A stretch of DNA of 64,000 nucleotides, taken from the NCBI GenBank assembly GCA_910579485.1, contig CAJTVO010000001.1, positions 1-64,000 of the forward strand, given 5' to 3'. Origin of the DNA: an uncultured Oscillospiraceae bacterium (GTDB lineage Bacteria > Bacillota > Clostridia > Oscillospirales > Oscillospiraceae). Numbering within the stretch: position 1 is the stretch's first letter; each line of letters starts with the position of its first letter. Positions 1 to 9,627 of the stretch are shown piece by piece. A program made the translations under genes and the position numbers. The notes beneath the pieces are model-generated. The model had not been told where the DNA came from and made no database searches. It saw nothing but the letters and a program-made list of their open reading frames with translations.

Positions 1-41
1 CGGCTGAAGCCTTGGTGGCGGGTCAGAGGTAGGCCTGCTCC

Positions 42-69
42 ATGGAAACCGCCTCCGGGCGGTTTCCAT
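42..69. repeat. Perfect 12-bp hairpin with TCCG loop
   Basis: Bases 42-53 are the exact reverse complement of 58-69, with a four-base TCCG loop. There is no T-run on either side, so it is a weak candidate for a factor-independent terminator. It could be the end of the gene to the left of the window or a REP-like unit. Confidence 0.5.
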
Positions 70-159
70 CGCTCCCGTGGCCTGCGGGCTATAAGCAGCC
101 GGAGGCGTATACATTACAAAACACCTTAACCTGGCCAGCTGCAGCAGCCGGGCATGTAA

Positions 160-300
160 TACAATTGAACAAAACAGCGGTTGTTGTTGCAAAACCATTC
201 AGGCCGGAAGCTGAGTCCCCCCTTCTTCAGAGGAACAGCTTCCGGCCTGATGTATCAAAGATGTTTCGCAACAAAACCTTTTTTATTTTGTTCAATTGTA
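160..300. repeat. Long three-part imperfect palindrome (MITE-like or structured RNA)
   Basis: Nested complementary arms fold this 141-base stretch into one long stem. Bases 160-174 pair with 286-300 (15 bp, perfect), 199-213 pair with 236-250 (15 bp, perfect), and about 183-195 pair imperfectly with 262-276. The outer arm is AT-rich and the inner arm GC-rich. No protein is encoded inside. A miniature inverted-repeat element or a structured RNA are both possible; copies elsewhere in the genome would decide. Confidence 0.55.
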
Positions 301-696
301 CCTATACCAATTTCCGCCCCTTCCCCCCGGGCCTGGAGCGTCTACCGGCACGGGCATGTCCGTGCCTGCAAGGCTTCCTCCTTTCTACATTCTATATTTT
401 TTCAGATTATACCATACCCGTTACAAATTCACAAGCTCCAACAGCGCCGCCGCCAGCGCGCCAAACCGCCTGCCAACCCCAAGCACCCACCGGGCCACCG
501 CCCAGGCCACCCCCCAAGCCATCCCAATTTTTCCAAAATTCGCATTTCGCCGCCCAGTGTCCAAAAATCTGCCAATTCCGCGCTTCATACACCATATAGG
601 CCCTCCAAGCGCCAAAAACCGCGCCTTATCCTTCATAACCTCCCCCCTGCCTTCCGCCGCCGTTTGAAATTTCTGTGCAAATTTCAAAATAAAGGT

Positions 697-724
697 TTGA
701 AAAACGGAAAATTTTTTGTATAAT
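697..724 (+). promoter_or_regulatory. SigA-type promoter of the nucleotidase gene
   Basis: TTGAAA at 697-702 and TATAAT at 719-724 are separated by 16 bp. The predicted start near 731 gives a leader of about 65 nt. The leader contains a 7-bp hairpin (737-743 with 757-763) upstream of the ribosome site GGAAAGG at 783-790. Confidence 0.7.
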
Positions 725-797
725 GTAGAAGTAGACTGCCTGGCAGACCTGGTGCGCCAGGCAGCTCCAGCCAAAAAAAGGAAGGAAAGGTGAGCAA

Positions 798-2771
798 ATG
801 AAAGAAAAGAACAGATTCCTGGCACTGCTGCTTGCGATGGTCATGGCCCTCGGGCTGATGATCCCCGCGGCGGCAGCGGAGAACCCCGCTCCGGCGGAGG
901 ACAACTCCGGAAAGATCGTGATCCTGCACACCAACGACGTCCACTGCGGTATCGACCAAGTCACGAAGGACGACGCCATCACCGGCATCGGCTACGCCGG
1001 TGTCGCCGCTTACAAGGCGGAGATGGAGGCGGCGTACGGCGCCTCCAGCGTCACCCTGGTTGACGCTGGAGATGCCATCCAGGGCGGCCCCATCGGCACC
1101 CTGACCAAGGGCTCCGCCATCGTGGAGATCATGAACAAGACGGGCTACGATCTGGCGATCCCCGGCAACCATGAGTTCGACTATGGCATGGACAACTTCC
1201 TGTCCCTGGCCACCGAGAAGGCGGAGTATTCCTACATCTGCTCCAACTTCACCGACCTGGACGGCAAGGCCGTCTTCGAGCCCTACAAGATGCTGACCTA
1301 CGGCGATGTGAAGGTCGCCTACGTGGGCATCGACACCCCCGAGACCTTTGTCAAGTCCACCCCGACCTACTTCCAGAACGACAAGGGCGAGTACATCTAC
1401 AGCTTCCAGCAGGGCAACGACGGCAAGGACCTCTACGCCGCCGTCCAGAAGGCCGTTGACGCCGCCAAGGCTGAGGGCGCGGACTACGTGGTCGCCCTGG
1501 GCCACCTGGGCGACGCCGGTTCCACCGAGGTCTGGAAGGCCCAGACCGTCATCGCCAATACCGCCGGCATTGACGCCTTCATCGATGGCCACTCCCATGA
1601 GCAGATCGAGAAGACCGTGCCCAACAAGGACGGCGAGAACGTGGTGTGGGCCCAGACCGGCACCAAGCTGGCCGCCATCGGAAAGCTGGTCATCGACACC
1701 AAGACCGGCGAGATCACCAACGAGCTGGTCACCGGCTATGACAAGCAGGACGAGGCCGTGGCCGCTTTCGTGAAGGAGAAGAACGACGCTTTCGAGGCCG
1801 AGCTGAAGAAGGTCGTCGCCAAATCCGAGGTCGAGCTGACCACCAAGGATGCCGAGGGCAACCGCCTGGTCCGCAGCGGCGAGACCAACCTGGGTGACCT
1901 GTGCGCCGACGCCTACCGCGTGATGCTGGGTGCCGACGTGGCCTTTGTCAACGGCGGCGGCGTCCGCGCTGACATCGCCGCGGGCGATATCACCTATGAG
2001 GACATCATCAACGTCCATCCCTTCGGCAACGAGGCCTGCCTGGTGGAGACCAACGGCCAGAAGATCCTGGACGCTCTGGAGTTCAGCGCCAGCAAGTACC
2101 CCGATGAGAACGGCGGCTTCCTCCAGGTTTCCGGCCTGACCTATACCATCAATGCCGGAACGCCCTCCTCCGTCACCACCAATGACGAGAACGAGTTTAC
2201 CGGCGTGACCGGCGACTACCGCGTCACCGATGTCATGGTCGGCGAGGAGCCTCTGGATGTGAACAAGACCTACACCCTGGCTTCTCACAACTACATGCTC
2301 AAGAGCGGCGGCGACGGCTTTGTGATGTTCAAGACCGACAAGCTGCTCAAGGACAGCGTGATGATCGACAACGCCGTCCTCATCAACTACATCGTAGACG
2401 AGCTGGGCGGCAATGTCACCGCCGGGCAGTACGGCGAGCCCGCCGGCCGCATCAAGATCGTGGCCGCACCCGCTGTCGAGCAGCCCGAAGAGCCCGCCCC
2501 CGAGGAGAAGCCTGAGGAACCCGCTCCCGCCGAGCCCGCCCCTGAGGTGAAGCCTGAGGAGCCCGCTCCTGCCGAGCCTGCTCCCGAAGAGAAGCCCGCC
2601 GGTTCCGCCAACACCTACGAGGTCGTCAAGGGCGACTGCCTGTGGAACATCGCCCAGAAGTTCTACGGCACCGGTGCTGAGTGGACCATCATTTACGAGG
2701 CCAACAAGGACACCATCAAGAACCCCGACCAGATCTGGGCCGGCCAGATCCTGGTGATCCCCGCCAAGTAA
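798..2771 (+). CDS. Secreted 5'-nucleotidase/metallophosphatase with C-terminal LysM domain
   Basis: A 657-residue exported enzyme that should remove phosphate from extracellular nucleotides. Residues 1-27 are a signal peptide ending in an alanine run. The calcineurin-like metal site is visible as HTNDVH (44-49), GNHEF (123-127) and GHSH (264-267). The 5'-nucleotidase C-terminal domain covers about 350-560. A Pro/Glu-rich linker with repeated EEPAPE units (about 560-608) leads to a LysM domain (about 609-655), which should hold the protein to peptidoglycan. The ATG start has GGAAAGG seven bases upstream. It is monocistronic, with its own promoter and a strong terminator. The exact substrate (UDP-sugar, AMP or other) cannot be read from sequence. 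Confidence 0.92.
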   Translation: MKEKNRFLALLLAMVMALGLMIPAAAAENPAPAEDNSGKIVILHTNDVHCGIDQVTKDDAITGIGYAGVAAYKAEMEAAYGASSVTLVDAGDAIQGGPIGTLTKGSAIVEIMNKTGYDLAIPGNHEFDYGMDNFLSLATEKAEYSYICSNFTDLDGKAVFEPYKMLTYGDVKVAYVGIDTPETFVKSTPTYFQNDKGEYIYSFQQGNDGKDLYAAVQKAVDAAKAEGADYVVALGHLGDAGSTEVWKAQTVIANTAGIDAFIDGHSHEQIEKTVPNKDGENVVWAQTGTKLAAIGKLVIDTKTGEITNELVTGYDKQDEAVAAFVKEKNDAFEAELKKVVAKSEVELTTKDAEGNRLVRSGETNLGDLCADAYRVMLGADVAFVNGGGVRADIAAGDITYEDIINVHPFGNEACLVETNGQKILDALEFSASKYPDENGGFLQVSGLTYTINAGTPSSVTTNDENEFTGVTGDYRVTDVMVGEEPLDVNKTYTLASHNYMLKSGGDGFVMFKTDKLLKDSVMIDNAVLINYIVDELGGNVTAGQYGEPAGRIKIVAAPAVEQPEEPAPEEKPEEPAPAEPAPEVKPEEPAPAEPAPEEKPAGSANTYEVVKGDCLWNIAQKFYGTGAEWTIIYEANKDTIKNPDQIWAGQILVIPAK

Positions 2772-2784
2772 AAAACATTGACCA

Positions 2785-2823
2785 GCAAATAGAGGGACTG
2801 CAAATTGCAGTCCCTCTATTTGC
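2785..2823. terminator. Bidirectional terminator, 19-bp perfect palindrome
   Basis: Bases 2785-2803 and 2805-2823 are exact reverse complements around one central base. The hairpin lies between the stops of two convergent genes, so it probably ends both transcripts. The GC core GAGGGACTGC is flanked by A/T bases in both directions. Confidence 0.8.
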
Positions 2824-2834
2824 GTCTCCGGTCA

Positions 2835-3578
2835 CTATTTCTTATACCCATGGGGCAGCTGCTCCAGCCGTTCCCTCTCCCTGCCCAGGTCCGCATGCAG
2901 CAGATACGCCAAAACGATCCCCAGCGGGATCTCCGCGAACCAGATAGCCCGTCCCATAAACCGGCCGCACAGGAGGGCAGACATCACGCCGCCCGCCGCG
3001 AACGCGCCCAGCATCCCCAGGTGGGCCCCCAGCCTCCGGGCGCAGGCGGCGTCCCCTCCCCTGCCGGACGCCAGCCCGTACAGGGATATCCCCACCTGCC
3101 GGATATGGTTCGTGCAGAAGGTGGTCGCCATCGGGATGCCCTGGGCCTGCCGGAAGGTGTTGTACTGCATGGAGCACATGAAGTTGACCAAAACCTGAGT
3201 GATCTGGACCGGCGCGGTCTCCGGCAAAGCGCCCAGGAACAGCACCGCCAGCATCTCGAACAGCACCAGCGCCGTCTCCCACCGGATCAGGCGGCGCTTC
3301 CCCATCCCGCGCGCGGCGGCCTCGGACACGAAGGCGCCCAGGCAGTAGGCCGTGATAGGGATCAGAAGGTATCCCGCGCGGTCCCACTCTCCCCTGCTCA
3401 GCGCCATAGACAGCAGCACGACGTTCCCGCTCTGGGCGTTGCAGAACACGCCGCCCCGGATTGCGTAGGTGAACGCGCCGAAATATCCTCCCGCCAGCAT
3501 CATCAGGGCGTATACCGGCCATTTCTCACACGTCAGATAATCACTGGCGTTTCCGCTCTCAGCTCTCATGATCGCCAT
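2835..3578 (-). CDS. YoaK/DUF1275 family membrane protein
   Basis: A 247-residue integral membrane protein with about six hydrophobic segments. The SGNVV stretch near residue 50 and the later TTFCTNH stretch match the YoaK (DUF1275) family, which is widespread but of unknown function. It is the last gene of a minus-strand run dnaE - GH31 - DUF1275, only 16 bases after the glycosidase stop. The first ATG is used; a second ATG three codons later is a possible alternative start. Confidence 0.85.
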   Translation of the reverse strand: MAIMRAESGNASDYLTCEKWPVYALMMLAGGYFGAFTYAIRGGVFCNAQSGNVVLLSMALSRGEWDRAGYLLIPITAYCLGAFVSEAAARGMGKRRLIRWETALVLFEMLAVLFLGALPETAPVQITQVLVNFMCSMQYNTFRQAQGIPMATTFCTNHIRQVGISLYGLASGRGGDAACARRLGAHLGMLGAFAAGGVMSALLCGRFMGRAIWFAEIPLGIVLAYLLHADLGRERERLEQLPHGYKK

Positions 3579-3594
3579 TTCCGCCTCTGTGCCC

Positions 3595-5550
3595 TCATTG
3601 GGGCCGCGTCTCCTTTGTCCGCACCACGCACCGGTTCAAGGTGCAGTCCTTGGTATATCCGTCGTCTACATACTGCCGGTAACACGTCCCCGTCCCCAGC
3701 AGCTCCACGTCCATGAGATCCAGCTCCGCCGTATTGGCGGCGGCCTTCCCCACCGGAACCAGCTTCCCCTGGCGGATGTAGAACACCACCTGATCCAGGG
3801 GCGCCATGACTGTCCGCTCCCCCGCGCCCACTTCCATGCAGGTAAACTCCCCTCCAGCGTATCGGACCTCCGTCATCCGCTCCGGCAGGTAGACGATGCG
3901 CCCCTTGACGCCCTTCTCCAGGACCGGCGCGATCATGACGCTCTCCCCTACCAGCAGCTGGTCCTCGATGGACCGCGCCTTCTCATCCTCCGGGTAATCG
4001 AAGGCCAGGGGCCGGATCATCATATCCCGCTCCAGCGCAGCCTTCATGAACTCGGAGTACAGATAGGGCAGCAGCCGGTAGCGCAGGGTGACGATCCCCT
4101 TAAAGTCCTCCGGGTTCCGGAACCGGTAACACTCCTGATTCCTCGTAAAGAGGGCGGTATGGTTGCGCATCAGCGGCGTAAAGACGGATACCGCCAGCCA
4201 CCGCAGCAGCAGCTCCCTGGTGCAGTTTCCTCCAAATCCCCCGGTATCCGCGCCGCTGAACAAAAAGCCGCACATATGGAGGCTGGGCATGTGGTACACG
4301 TTCTGCCGCAGCATCTCCCAGGTGGAGGCGTTGTCCCCCGTCCAGATGCCGCCGTACCGGTGGGCGCCGATGTAGGACGCCCGTGAGAACAGCAGATACC
4401 GCTGATCCAGCAGCCTGTTCAGCCCCTCGCCGGAGGCCCGGGTCATCATGGCCCCGAAGAGGTTGTGGACCTCGTAGTTGCTCTTCTCCCTGCCGTCGTC
4501 CAGCCGGTGGAAGAAATCCTTGAAGTCCGCAATATGCCGCTCCGGCTGATCCGGATCGCCGTGCTCCACATCGGGCTCCGTACCCTTGGCCCGGTACTCC
4601 GAGGAGAAGATGGCGGGCTCGTTCATGTCGTTCCAGAAGCCCTCCAGCCCTCTGTCGGTGTAGAACTTGTATTGATCCCCGAACCACCGCCGGACCTCCT
4701 CCCGCAGGAAGTCCGGGAAATGGGTCATCCCCGGCCAGACCTCCGCCTTGTAGCAGGTCCCCTCGTGGTTGATGCAGAAGTATCCCTTTTCTGCGCCCTC
4801 GTCATAGACCGGGTTCCCCGGCTCGATCTTGATGCCCGCGTCCACAATGGGCACCAGATGGATGCCCTGCTCCTTCATCCGGGCCGCGTACCCCGCCATG
4901 TCCGGAAAGCGCCGCTTATTGACGGTGAAGTCGATGTACCGGTCCATGTAGTCGATGTCCATGCAGATGTAGTCCAGGGGGATGCCCAGCGCCTGATGCC
5001 GGGAGGCCACCCGGGAGATATCCCGCTCCGTCCGATACCCCCACCGGCTCTGCCCATACCCGAAGGCCCACAGCGGCGGCAGGAAGCTCTGCCCGATGGC
5101 CCCCAAAAACTCCCGGACCACCTCGTAGGCGCTCCCCCCTTCCACGATATACAGCCGCAGGTCGGCGGATTCGCAGATCACGGAGAGCACGCCGGTCCCC
5201 TTGGAGTCCATATCGAACGTCACCTTGGCCGGCGTGTCGAAAAACGCCCCGAAGGCCTCCTCCCCATCCACCACGAAGAAGTTGTGGGCCCCGTACATAG
5301 AGGGCATGTCGTCCTTGTGGTGGGGATCGTCGTAATTGAAGCTGATATACCGGTACCCCCGCTTATTGATCCCCCGCATGGTCTCCCCCAGGCCGTAGAT
5401 CACATCGTCCGCCCCCAGAGGGCAGCTGAAGATCTGAGGCTGTCCCTTCTTCCTATAAAACCGCCGGAGGGCCTCATGGCCGCTGACCGGGATATCCTGG
5501 ACCACCGCGAAGGTCTCCACCGGCGTCCCATAGGTAAAGCGCGTTATCAT
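3595..5550 (-). CDS. Glycoside hydrolase family 31 (alpha-glucosidase/xylosidase type)
   Basis: A 651-residue cytoplasmic enzyme (no signal peptide) hydrolysing alpha-linked sugars. The nucleophile motif WNDMNEP is at 306-312 (Asp308) and the acid/base aspartate is in WTGDN at 403-407 (Asp406). Other GH31 marks are the LDYICMDIDYMD strand near 192-203 and the GGIWTGDN loop. The N-terminal beta domain is shorter than in many relatives. The start ATG has GGGAGGAG about seven bases upstream. It begins 22 bases after the dnaE stop, so the two are probably cotranscribed, although they have no obvious functional link. Alpha-glucosidase and alpha-xylosidase activity cannot be told apart here. Confidence 0.9.
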   Translation of the reverse strand: MITRFTYGTPVETFAVVQDIPVSGHEALRRFYRKKGQPQIFSCPLGADDVIYGLGETMRGINKRGYRYISFNYDDPHHKDDMPSMYGAHNFFVVDGEEAFGAFFDTPAKVTFDMDSKGTGVLSVICESADLRLYIVEGGSAYEVVREFLGAIGQSFLPPLWAFGYGQSRWGYRTERDISRVASRHQALGIPLDYICMDIDYMDRYIDFTVNKRRFPDMAGYAARMKEQGIHLVPIVDAGIKIEPGNPVYDEGAEKGYFCINHEGTCYKAEVWPGMTHFPDFLREEVRRWFGDQYKFYTDRGLEGFWNDMNEPAIFSSEYRAKGTEPDVEHGDPDQPERHIADFKDFFHRLDDGREKSNYEVHNLFGAMMTRASGEGLNRLLDQRYLLFSRASYIGAHRYGGIWTGDNASTWEMLRQNVYHMPSLHMCGFLFSGADTGGFGGNCTRELLLRWLAVSVFTPLMRNHTALFTRNQECYRFRNPEDFKGIVTLRYRLLPYLYSEFMKAALERDMMIRPLAFDYPEDEKARSIEDQLLVGESVMIAPVLEKGVKGRIVYLPERMTEVRYAGGEFTCMEVGAGERTVMAPLDQVVFYIRQGKLVPVGKAAANTAELDLMDVELLGTGTCYRQYVDDGYTKDCTLNRCVVRTKETRPQ

Positions 5551-5572
5551 CGTCTGTCTCCTCCCTCTTCTC

Positions 5573-8500
5573 TCATTTGATCACCACGTTCTCCGGGCCC
5601 AGCACCTCCCTGAGCTCGTCCACCAAAGCCTTGCCCAGCAGGCACCGGGTCCCCATCCGCTTGCCGGACGACGTGAAAAAGATCCTGGCCGGCGTGCCGC
5701 CGGGGAACATGGCGAAGACCCGGTTGATATGGGTCATCACCGGCGCGTCCGGCCCGGAGACCCGGAGCCACAGCGTTTCCCCGTCCAGCACCTGTACGCC
5801 CACAGCGGGCTTAGGAGGCACTTCCGCAGCCGGAGCCTCTGCGCCGCCGCCCCGGAGGGCGTAGACCTCGTCGCACATCAGCTGGGGCGGCTTCTCGTCC
5901 CGGACGGACAGCTTCCCCCGGACCAGCACCACGCTGTCCGGACTGAGCAGCCGTCCGAACCGCTCCAGCGTCTTGGAGAAGCACAGCATCTCGATGGACC
6001 CGGTATCGTCCTCGATAGTCGCGTAAGCCATCAAACTGCCGTTCCTCGTGGTTCGGGTGCGGTAGGCCGTGACGATGCCCACGATGGACACCGTCTGCCC
6101 GTCCTGATAGACAGTGGGTCCTCCCTCCTGGGCAAAGTCCTCCCCCACCGAGCCGATATGGACCGCTCCCGCCTTCCGCGCCGTATCCCTGAAGGCGTTG
6201 ATGGGATGTCCGGAGAGGTACAGTCCCGTGACCTCCCGCTCCTGCCGCATCCGCTCGTCCAGGGCGTACTCCGGGATATCCGGCAGATGGACGTCCGCCG
6301 CGGACTGCTGCCGGGACGGCGTGGAGAGCCCGAAGAAGTCCAGCTGTCCCTCCACGTTCTGCCTCCGGCTGCCGCCGATGGAGTCCAGCAGCTTGTCGCT
6401 GACGGCGATCAGCTGGCTGCGGTAGGCCCCGAAGCTGTCGAAGGCCCCCGCCCGGATGAGGTTCTCTACCGCCCTCTTGTTGATGTCCGCGCCGTACATC
6501 CGCTGGCAGAAGTCCTGGAAGCCGGTAAAGTTCCCGTTGGCGGCCCGTTCCTTCACCACGCCCTGGATGAACCCGCGCCCGATGTTCTTGATGGCCACCA
6601 GCCCGAACCGGATGCCCTCCTCCTCCACGGTGAAGCGGTCATAGGAGCGGTTCACGTCCGGCGGCAGCAGGACGATGCCCATGTCCCGGCACTCGTTGAT
6701 ATAGTCGGCCACCTTCTCCGTCCAGTCGAGCACCGACGTCAGCAGGGCCGCCATATACTCCTTGGGATAGTGGAGCTTGAACCACGCCGTCTGATAGGCC
6801 ACCACCGCGTAGCACACCGCGTGGGCCTTGTTGAAGGCATAGTTGGCAAAATCGTAAATTTCATCATAGATGGCCTGAGCGATATCCTCCGGGATACCGT
6901 TGGCCACGCATCCGGCGATCTGCCGCGACTGGTCCCCGTGGAGGAAGGCCTCCTTCTCCCTGGCGATATCCTTGGCCTTCTTCTTGCTCATGGCCCGCCG
7001 CACCATGTCGGCCTGCCCCAGGGAGTAGCCCGCCAGCTGCTGGAAGATCTGCATGACCTGCTCCTGATAGACGATGCACCCGTATGTGATGGACAGGATG
7101 GGTTCCAGCGCCGGGTGCTTGTAGGCCACCAGCTTCGGATCGTGCTTGCAGGCGATGAACCTGGGAATAGATTCCATAGGCCCCGGCCGGTACAGCGCCA
7201 CGATAGCCGTCAGGTCCTCCACGGACTGGGGCTTCAGTCCCACGCATACCCCCGTCATCCCGGAGGACTCCATCTGGAACACGCCGCTGGTCTTCCCCTG
7301 GGTGAGCATGTCGTATACCGCCTGATCATCCTCCGGCACGTCCGACAGCTTGAAATCCGGCTTTTCCTTCCGGACCATCTCCACCGCGTCGTCCAGCACC
7401 GTCAGGTTCCGCAGGCCCAAAAAGTCCATTTTAAGGAGCCCCAACTCCTCCAGGGTCACCATGGTATACTGGCAGACGATGGTCTCGTCGTTCTTCGCCA
7501 GGGGCACATAGGTATACACCGGGTCCTTGGTGATGACCACCCCGGCGGCGTGGGTGGAGGCATGGCGTGGCATCCCCTCCAGGGCCTTGGCGGTGTCGAT
7601 AAGTTTTTTGACCTTTTCGTCCCCGTCGTACATATCCTTCAGGGCCTTGCTGAGCCGCAGGGCGTCGTCCAGGGTGATGTGCAGCGCCCCCGGCCCGCTG
7701 GGAACCTGCTTGGCTACCAGGTCCACCTCGGCGTAGGACATGTTCAGCACCCGCCCCACGTCCCGGATGGCGGCCCGGGCGGCCATGGTCCCGAAGGTGA
7801 CGATCTGGGCCACCCGGTCGTCTCCATACTTCCGGCGGACGTAATCCACCACCTCGTCCCGGCGGGTATCACCGAAATCCATGTCGATATCCGGCATACT
7901 GACCCGCTCCGGGTTCAAAAACCGCTCAAAGTACAGCCCGTACTTCATAGGCTCTACGTCGGTGATATCCAGGCAGTAGGACACCATGCTCCCCGCGGCG
8001 GAGCCGCGCCCCGGTCCCACGGGGATGCCCGCGCGGCGGGCAAAGCGCACGAAGTCCGACACGATGAGGAAATAGTCCGTAAAGCCCATTTTCTCGATCA
8101 TGTCCAGCTCGTAGTCCAGCTGCCGGTGGTACTCCGGATGCTCCCCCCGGTATTTCTCCGCAAAGCCCTCCTCGCACAGCTTCCGGATGCAGCTCTGGGA
8201 GGTCTCCCCTTCCGGCACCCGAAATTCCGGCAGATGGTACTTCCCAAAGGTAAACTCAAGGTTGCACATCTCCGCGATCCGCCCGGTGTTTTCGACGGCC
8301 CCGGGGTACTTGCTGAACAGTTTCTCCATTTCCTCCGTGGAGCGCACGTAGAAGTTTCGCGGCTCGTACCGCATCCGCTTCTCATCCTCCACCAGCTTCC
8401 CGGTCTGGATGCACAAAAGCACGTCGTGGGCCTCTGCGTCCTCGGGGGCCAGGTAGTGGCAGTCGTTTGTACACACCAGCGGGATGCCGGTCTCCTCATG

Positions 8501-9082
8501 GATACGCAGCAGCCCCTGATTGACAACGGCCTGGTTCCGGATGCCGTGGTCCTGGAGCTCCAGGTAGAACCCATCCTCCCCGAAGAGTTCCCGCATCTCC
8601 AGAGCGTAGGCCTTGGCGCTCTCGTACTCTCCGTTGACCAGCCGCTTGGGGATCTCCCCCGCCAGGCAGGCGGACAGGGCGATAAGGCCCCCGCAGTGCT
8701 CCCGCAGCAGCTCCATGTCGATACGTGGCTTGATGTAGAATCCCTCCACGAATCCCATGCTGACCATGTAGCTGAGGTTCCTGTACCCCTCCTCGTTCCG
8801 GCACAGCAGGACCAGGTGGCGGCTCTCGGCGTCCAGCTCGTGGACCCGGTCGGAGCGTTTTCTGTCCTTTGGAGCCACATAGACCTCGCAGCCAATGATG
8901 GGCTTGATCCCCTCGGCCTTACAGGCCCGGTAGAAGTCGATGGCCCCGTACATCACGCCGTGGTCCGTAACCGCCACGGCGGTCTGGCCCAGGGCCTTGA
9001 CCCTTTTTGCCAGACCGTTGATCTTGCAGAATCCGTCCAGGAGGCTGTACTCCGTATGGACGTGGAGGTGGACAAAAGACAT
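5573..9082 (-). CDS. dnaE: DNA polymerase III alpha subunit
   Basis: The 1169-residue replicative polymerase subunit. The N-terminal PHP domain starts at HLHVHTEYSLLDG (residues 5-17). The catalytic aspartates are in PDIDMDFGD near residue 395. A helix-hairpin-helix region and a C-terminal OB fold (the segment beginning VSIVGIVTAYR) follow, as expected for DnaE rather than PolC, since no DEDD exonuclease is inserted. Length matches the family. The ATG has AGGAGG seven bases upstream. It heads the dnaE - GH31 - DUF1275 run. A long open frame on the opposite strand is only its shadow. Confidence 0.97.
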   Translation of the reverse strand: MSFVHLHVHTEYSLLDGFCKINGLAKRVKALGQTAVAVTDHGVMYGAIDFYRACKAEGIKPIIGCEVYVAPKDRKRSDRVHELDAESRHLVLLCRNEEGYRNLSYMVSMGFVEGFYIKPRIDMELLREHCGGLIALSACLAGEIPKRLVNGEYESAKAYALEMRELFGEDGFYLELQDHGIRNQAVVNQGLLRIHEETGIPLVCTNDCHYLAPEDAEAHDVLLCIQTGKLVEDEKRMRYEPRNFYVRSTEEMEKLFSKYPGAVENTGRIAEMCNLEFTFGKYHLPEFRVPEGETSQSCIRKLCEEGFAEKYRGEHPEYHRQLDYELDMIEKMGFTDYFLIVSDFVRFARRAGIPVGPGRGSAAGSMVSYCLDITDVEPMKYGLYFERFLNPERVSMPDIDMDFGDTRRDEVVDYVRRKYGDDRVAQIVTFGTMAARAAIRDVGRVLNMSYAEVDLVAKQVPSGPGALHITLDDALRLSKALKDMYDGDEKVKKLIDTAKALEGMPRHASTHAAGVVITKDPVYTYVPLAKNDETIVCQYTMVTLEELGLLKMDFLGLRNLTVLDDAVEMVRKEKPDFKLSDVPEDDQAVYDMLTQGKTSGVFQMESSGMTGVCVGLKPQSVEDLTAIVALYRPGPMESIPRFIACKHDPKLVAYKHPALEPILSITYGCIVYQEQVMQIFQQLAGYSLGQADMVRRAMSKKKAKDIAREKEAFLHGDQSRQIAGCVANGIPEDIAQAIYDEIYDFANYAFNKAHAVCYAVVAYQTAWFKLHYPKEYMAALLTSVLDWTEKVADYINECRDMGIVLLPPDVNRSYDRFTVEEEGIRFGLVAIKNIGRGFIQGVVKERAANGNFTGFQDFCQRMYGADINKRAVENLIRAGAFDSFGAYRSQLIAVSDKLLDSIGGSRRQNVEGQLDFFGLSTPSRQQSAADVHLPDIPEYALDERMRQEREVTGLYLSGHPINAFRDTARKAGAVHIGSVGEDFAQEGGPTVYQDGQTVSIVGIVTAYRTRTTRNGSLMAYATIEDDTGSIEMLCFSKTLERFGRLLSPDSVVLVRGKLSVRDEKPPQLMCDEVYALRGGGAEAPAAEVPPKPAVGVQVLDGETLWLRVSGPDAPVMTHINRVFAMFPGGTPARIFFTSSGKRMGTRCLLGKALVDELREVLGPENVVIK

Positions 9083-9165
9083 GGTGCCTCCTTTTCTAAT
9101 CGCCCCGAAAGGGCGGTCATGGTGATAGTTTTTTACCGGCTATCCGCTATGCTGCTTTTCGGCGT

Positions 9166-9579
9166 CTATTCCGGCATACGTATCGAAAGCCCCTGCTGGC
9201 GGCTGCTCCTGAATTCCTGTATCAGACAGATATCCTTGTGATCCTTTTCCCGACCAAGTTTTTCTTTCATCATGATCATTCCATCTATTGAAACAACTGG
9301 TATCCCGTCCAACAAAACGGCCCTATCCTCCACCCAATTTTCAAATATCTCAATGGCTTCAGAAAAAACGATCCTTCTGGTCCCATCACAGAGCGTTTCT
9401 GTGGGATATCCATCCCGCTCAAGTTTGTCAGCCAGCTCAGAGGTACAGCCCAGATCGATATCCCGCGTTTTATCCTTGATCCCATGCAGCACCATGGCCG
9501 CGCCTGACGTCACCCAATATTCCTCAATATGAAACCCGGTTTCTTTCAATAAGCAGACGATCTCTTCCCTATCCAGCAT
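9166..9579 (-). CDS. Nucleotidyltransferase-like protein
   Basis: A 137-residue protein with the nucleotidyltransferase fold signature: SGAAMVLHG followed by TRDIDLGC (about residues 25-45), where the two aspartates would bind metal. This layout is seen in AbiEii/AbiGii-type and similar small transferases. No partner gene is present, so neither a toxin nor a resistance role can be assigned. AAGGAGG sits ahead of the ATG. The sequence is less GC-rich than its neighbours, which hints at acquisition. Confidence 0.65.
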   Translation of the reverse strand: MLDREEIVCLLKETGFHIEEYWVTSGAAMVLHGIKDKTRDIDLGCTSELADKLERDGYPTETLCDGTRRIVFSEAIEIFENWVEDRAVLLDGIPVVSIDGMIMMKEKLGREKDHKDICLIQEFRSSRQQGLSIRMPE

Positions 9580-9596
9580 GAAAGCCCTCCTTGCAA

Positions 9597-9614
9597 AGGC
9601 AACCCGGGTTGCCT
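9597..9614. terminator. 18-bp GC-rich palindrome followed by T-run
   Basis: AGGCAACCC at 9597-9605 mirrors GGGTTGCCT at 9606-9614 and is followed by GTTTTT on the plus strand. It lies downstream of the whiA-MBL operon (minus) with only a weak T-tract in that direction. Terminator function is likely but its direction is uncertain. Confidence 0.5.
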
Positions 9615-9627
9615 GTTTTTGAACATA

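Larger units (their letters stand above)
1..696. other. Intergenic region without a supported gene
   Basis: About 700 bases upstream of the nucleotidase promoter contain no convincing gene. The open frames that cross it are C-rich, have no ribosome site and resemble no family I know. It holds a 12-bp hairpin (42-69), the long palindrome at 160-300, and a 7-bp hairpin (347-353 with 360-366). From about 370 to 690 I see only C- and A-rich sequence with no repeat, promoter or gene. Confidence 0.6.

Noticed and set aside
42..723. Overlapping open frames of 120-185 codons in the first 700 bases
   Set aside because: Extreme Pro/Arg or Gly composition, no ribosome sites, mutual overlap on both strands and coverage of a long palindrome; they look like chance frames in C-rich DNA.
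684..9241. Very long open frames opposite the nucleotidase (534 codons) and dnaE (1170 codons)
   Set aside because: They mirror codon structure of well identified genes on the other strand, a usual artefact in GC-rich DNA.
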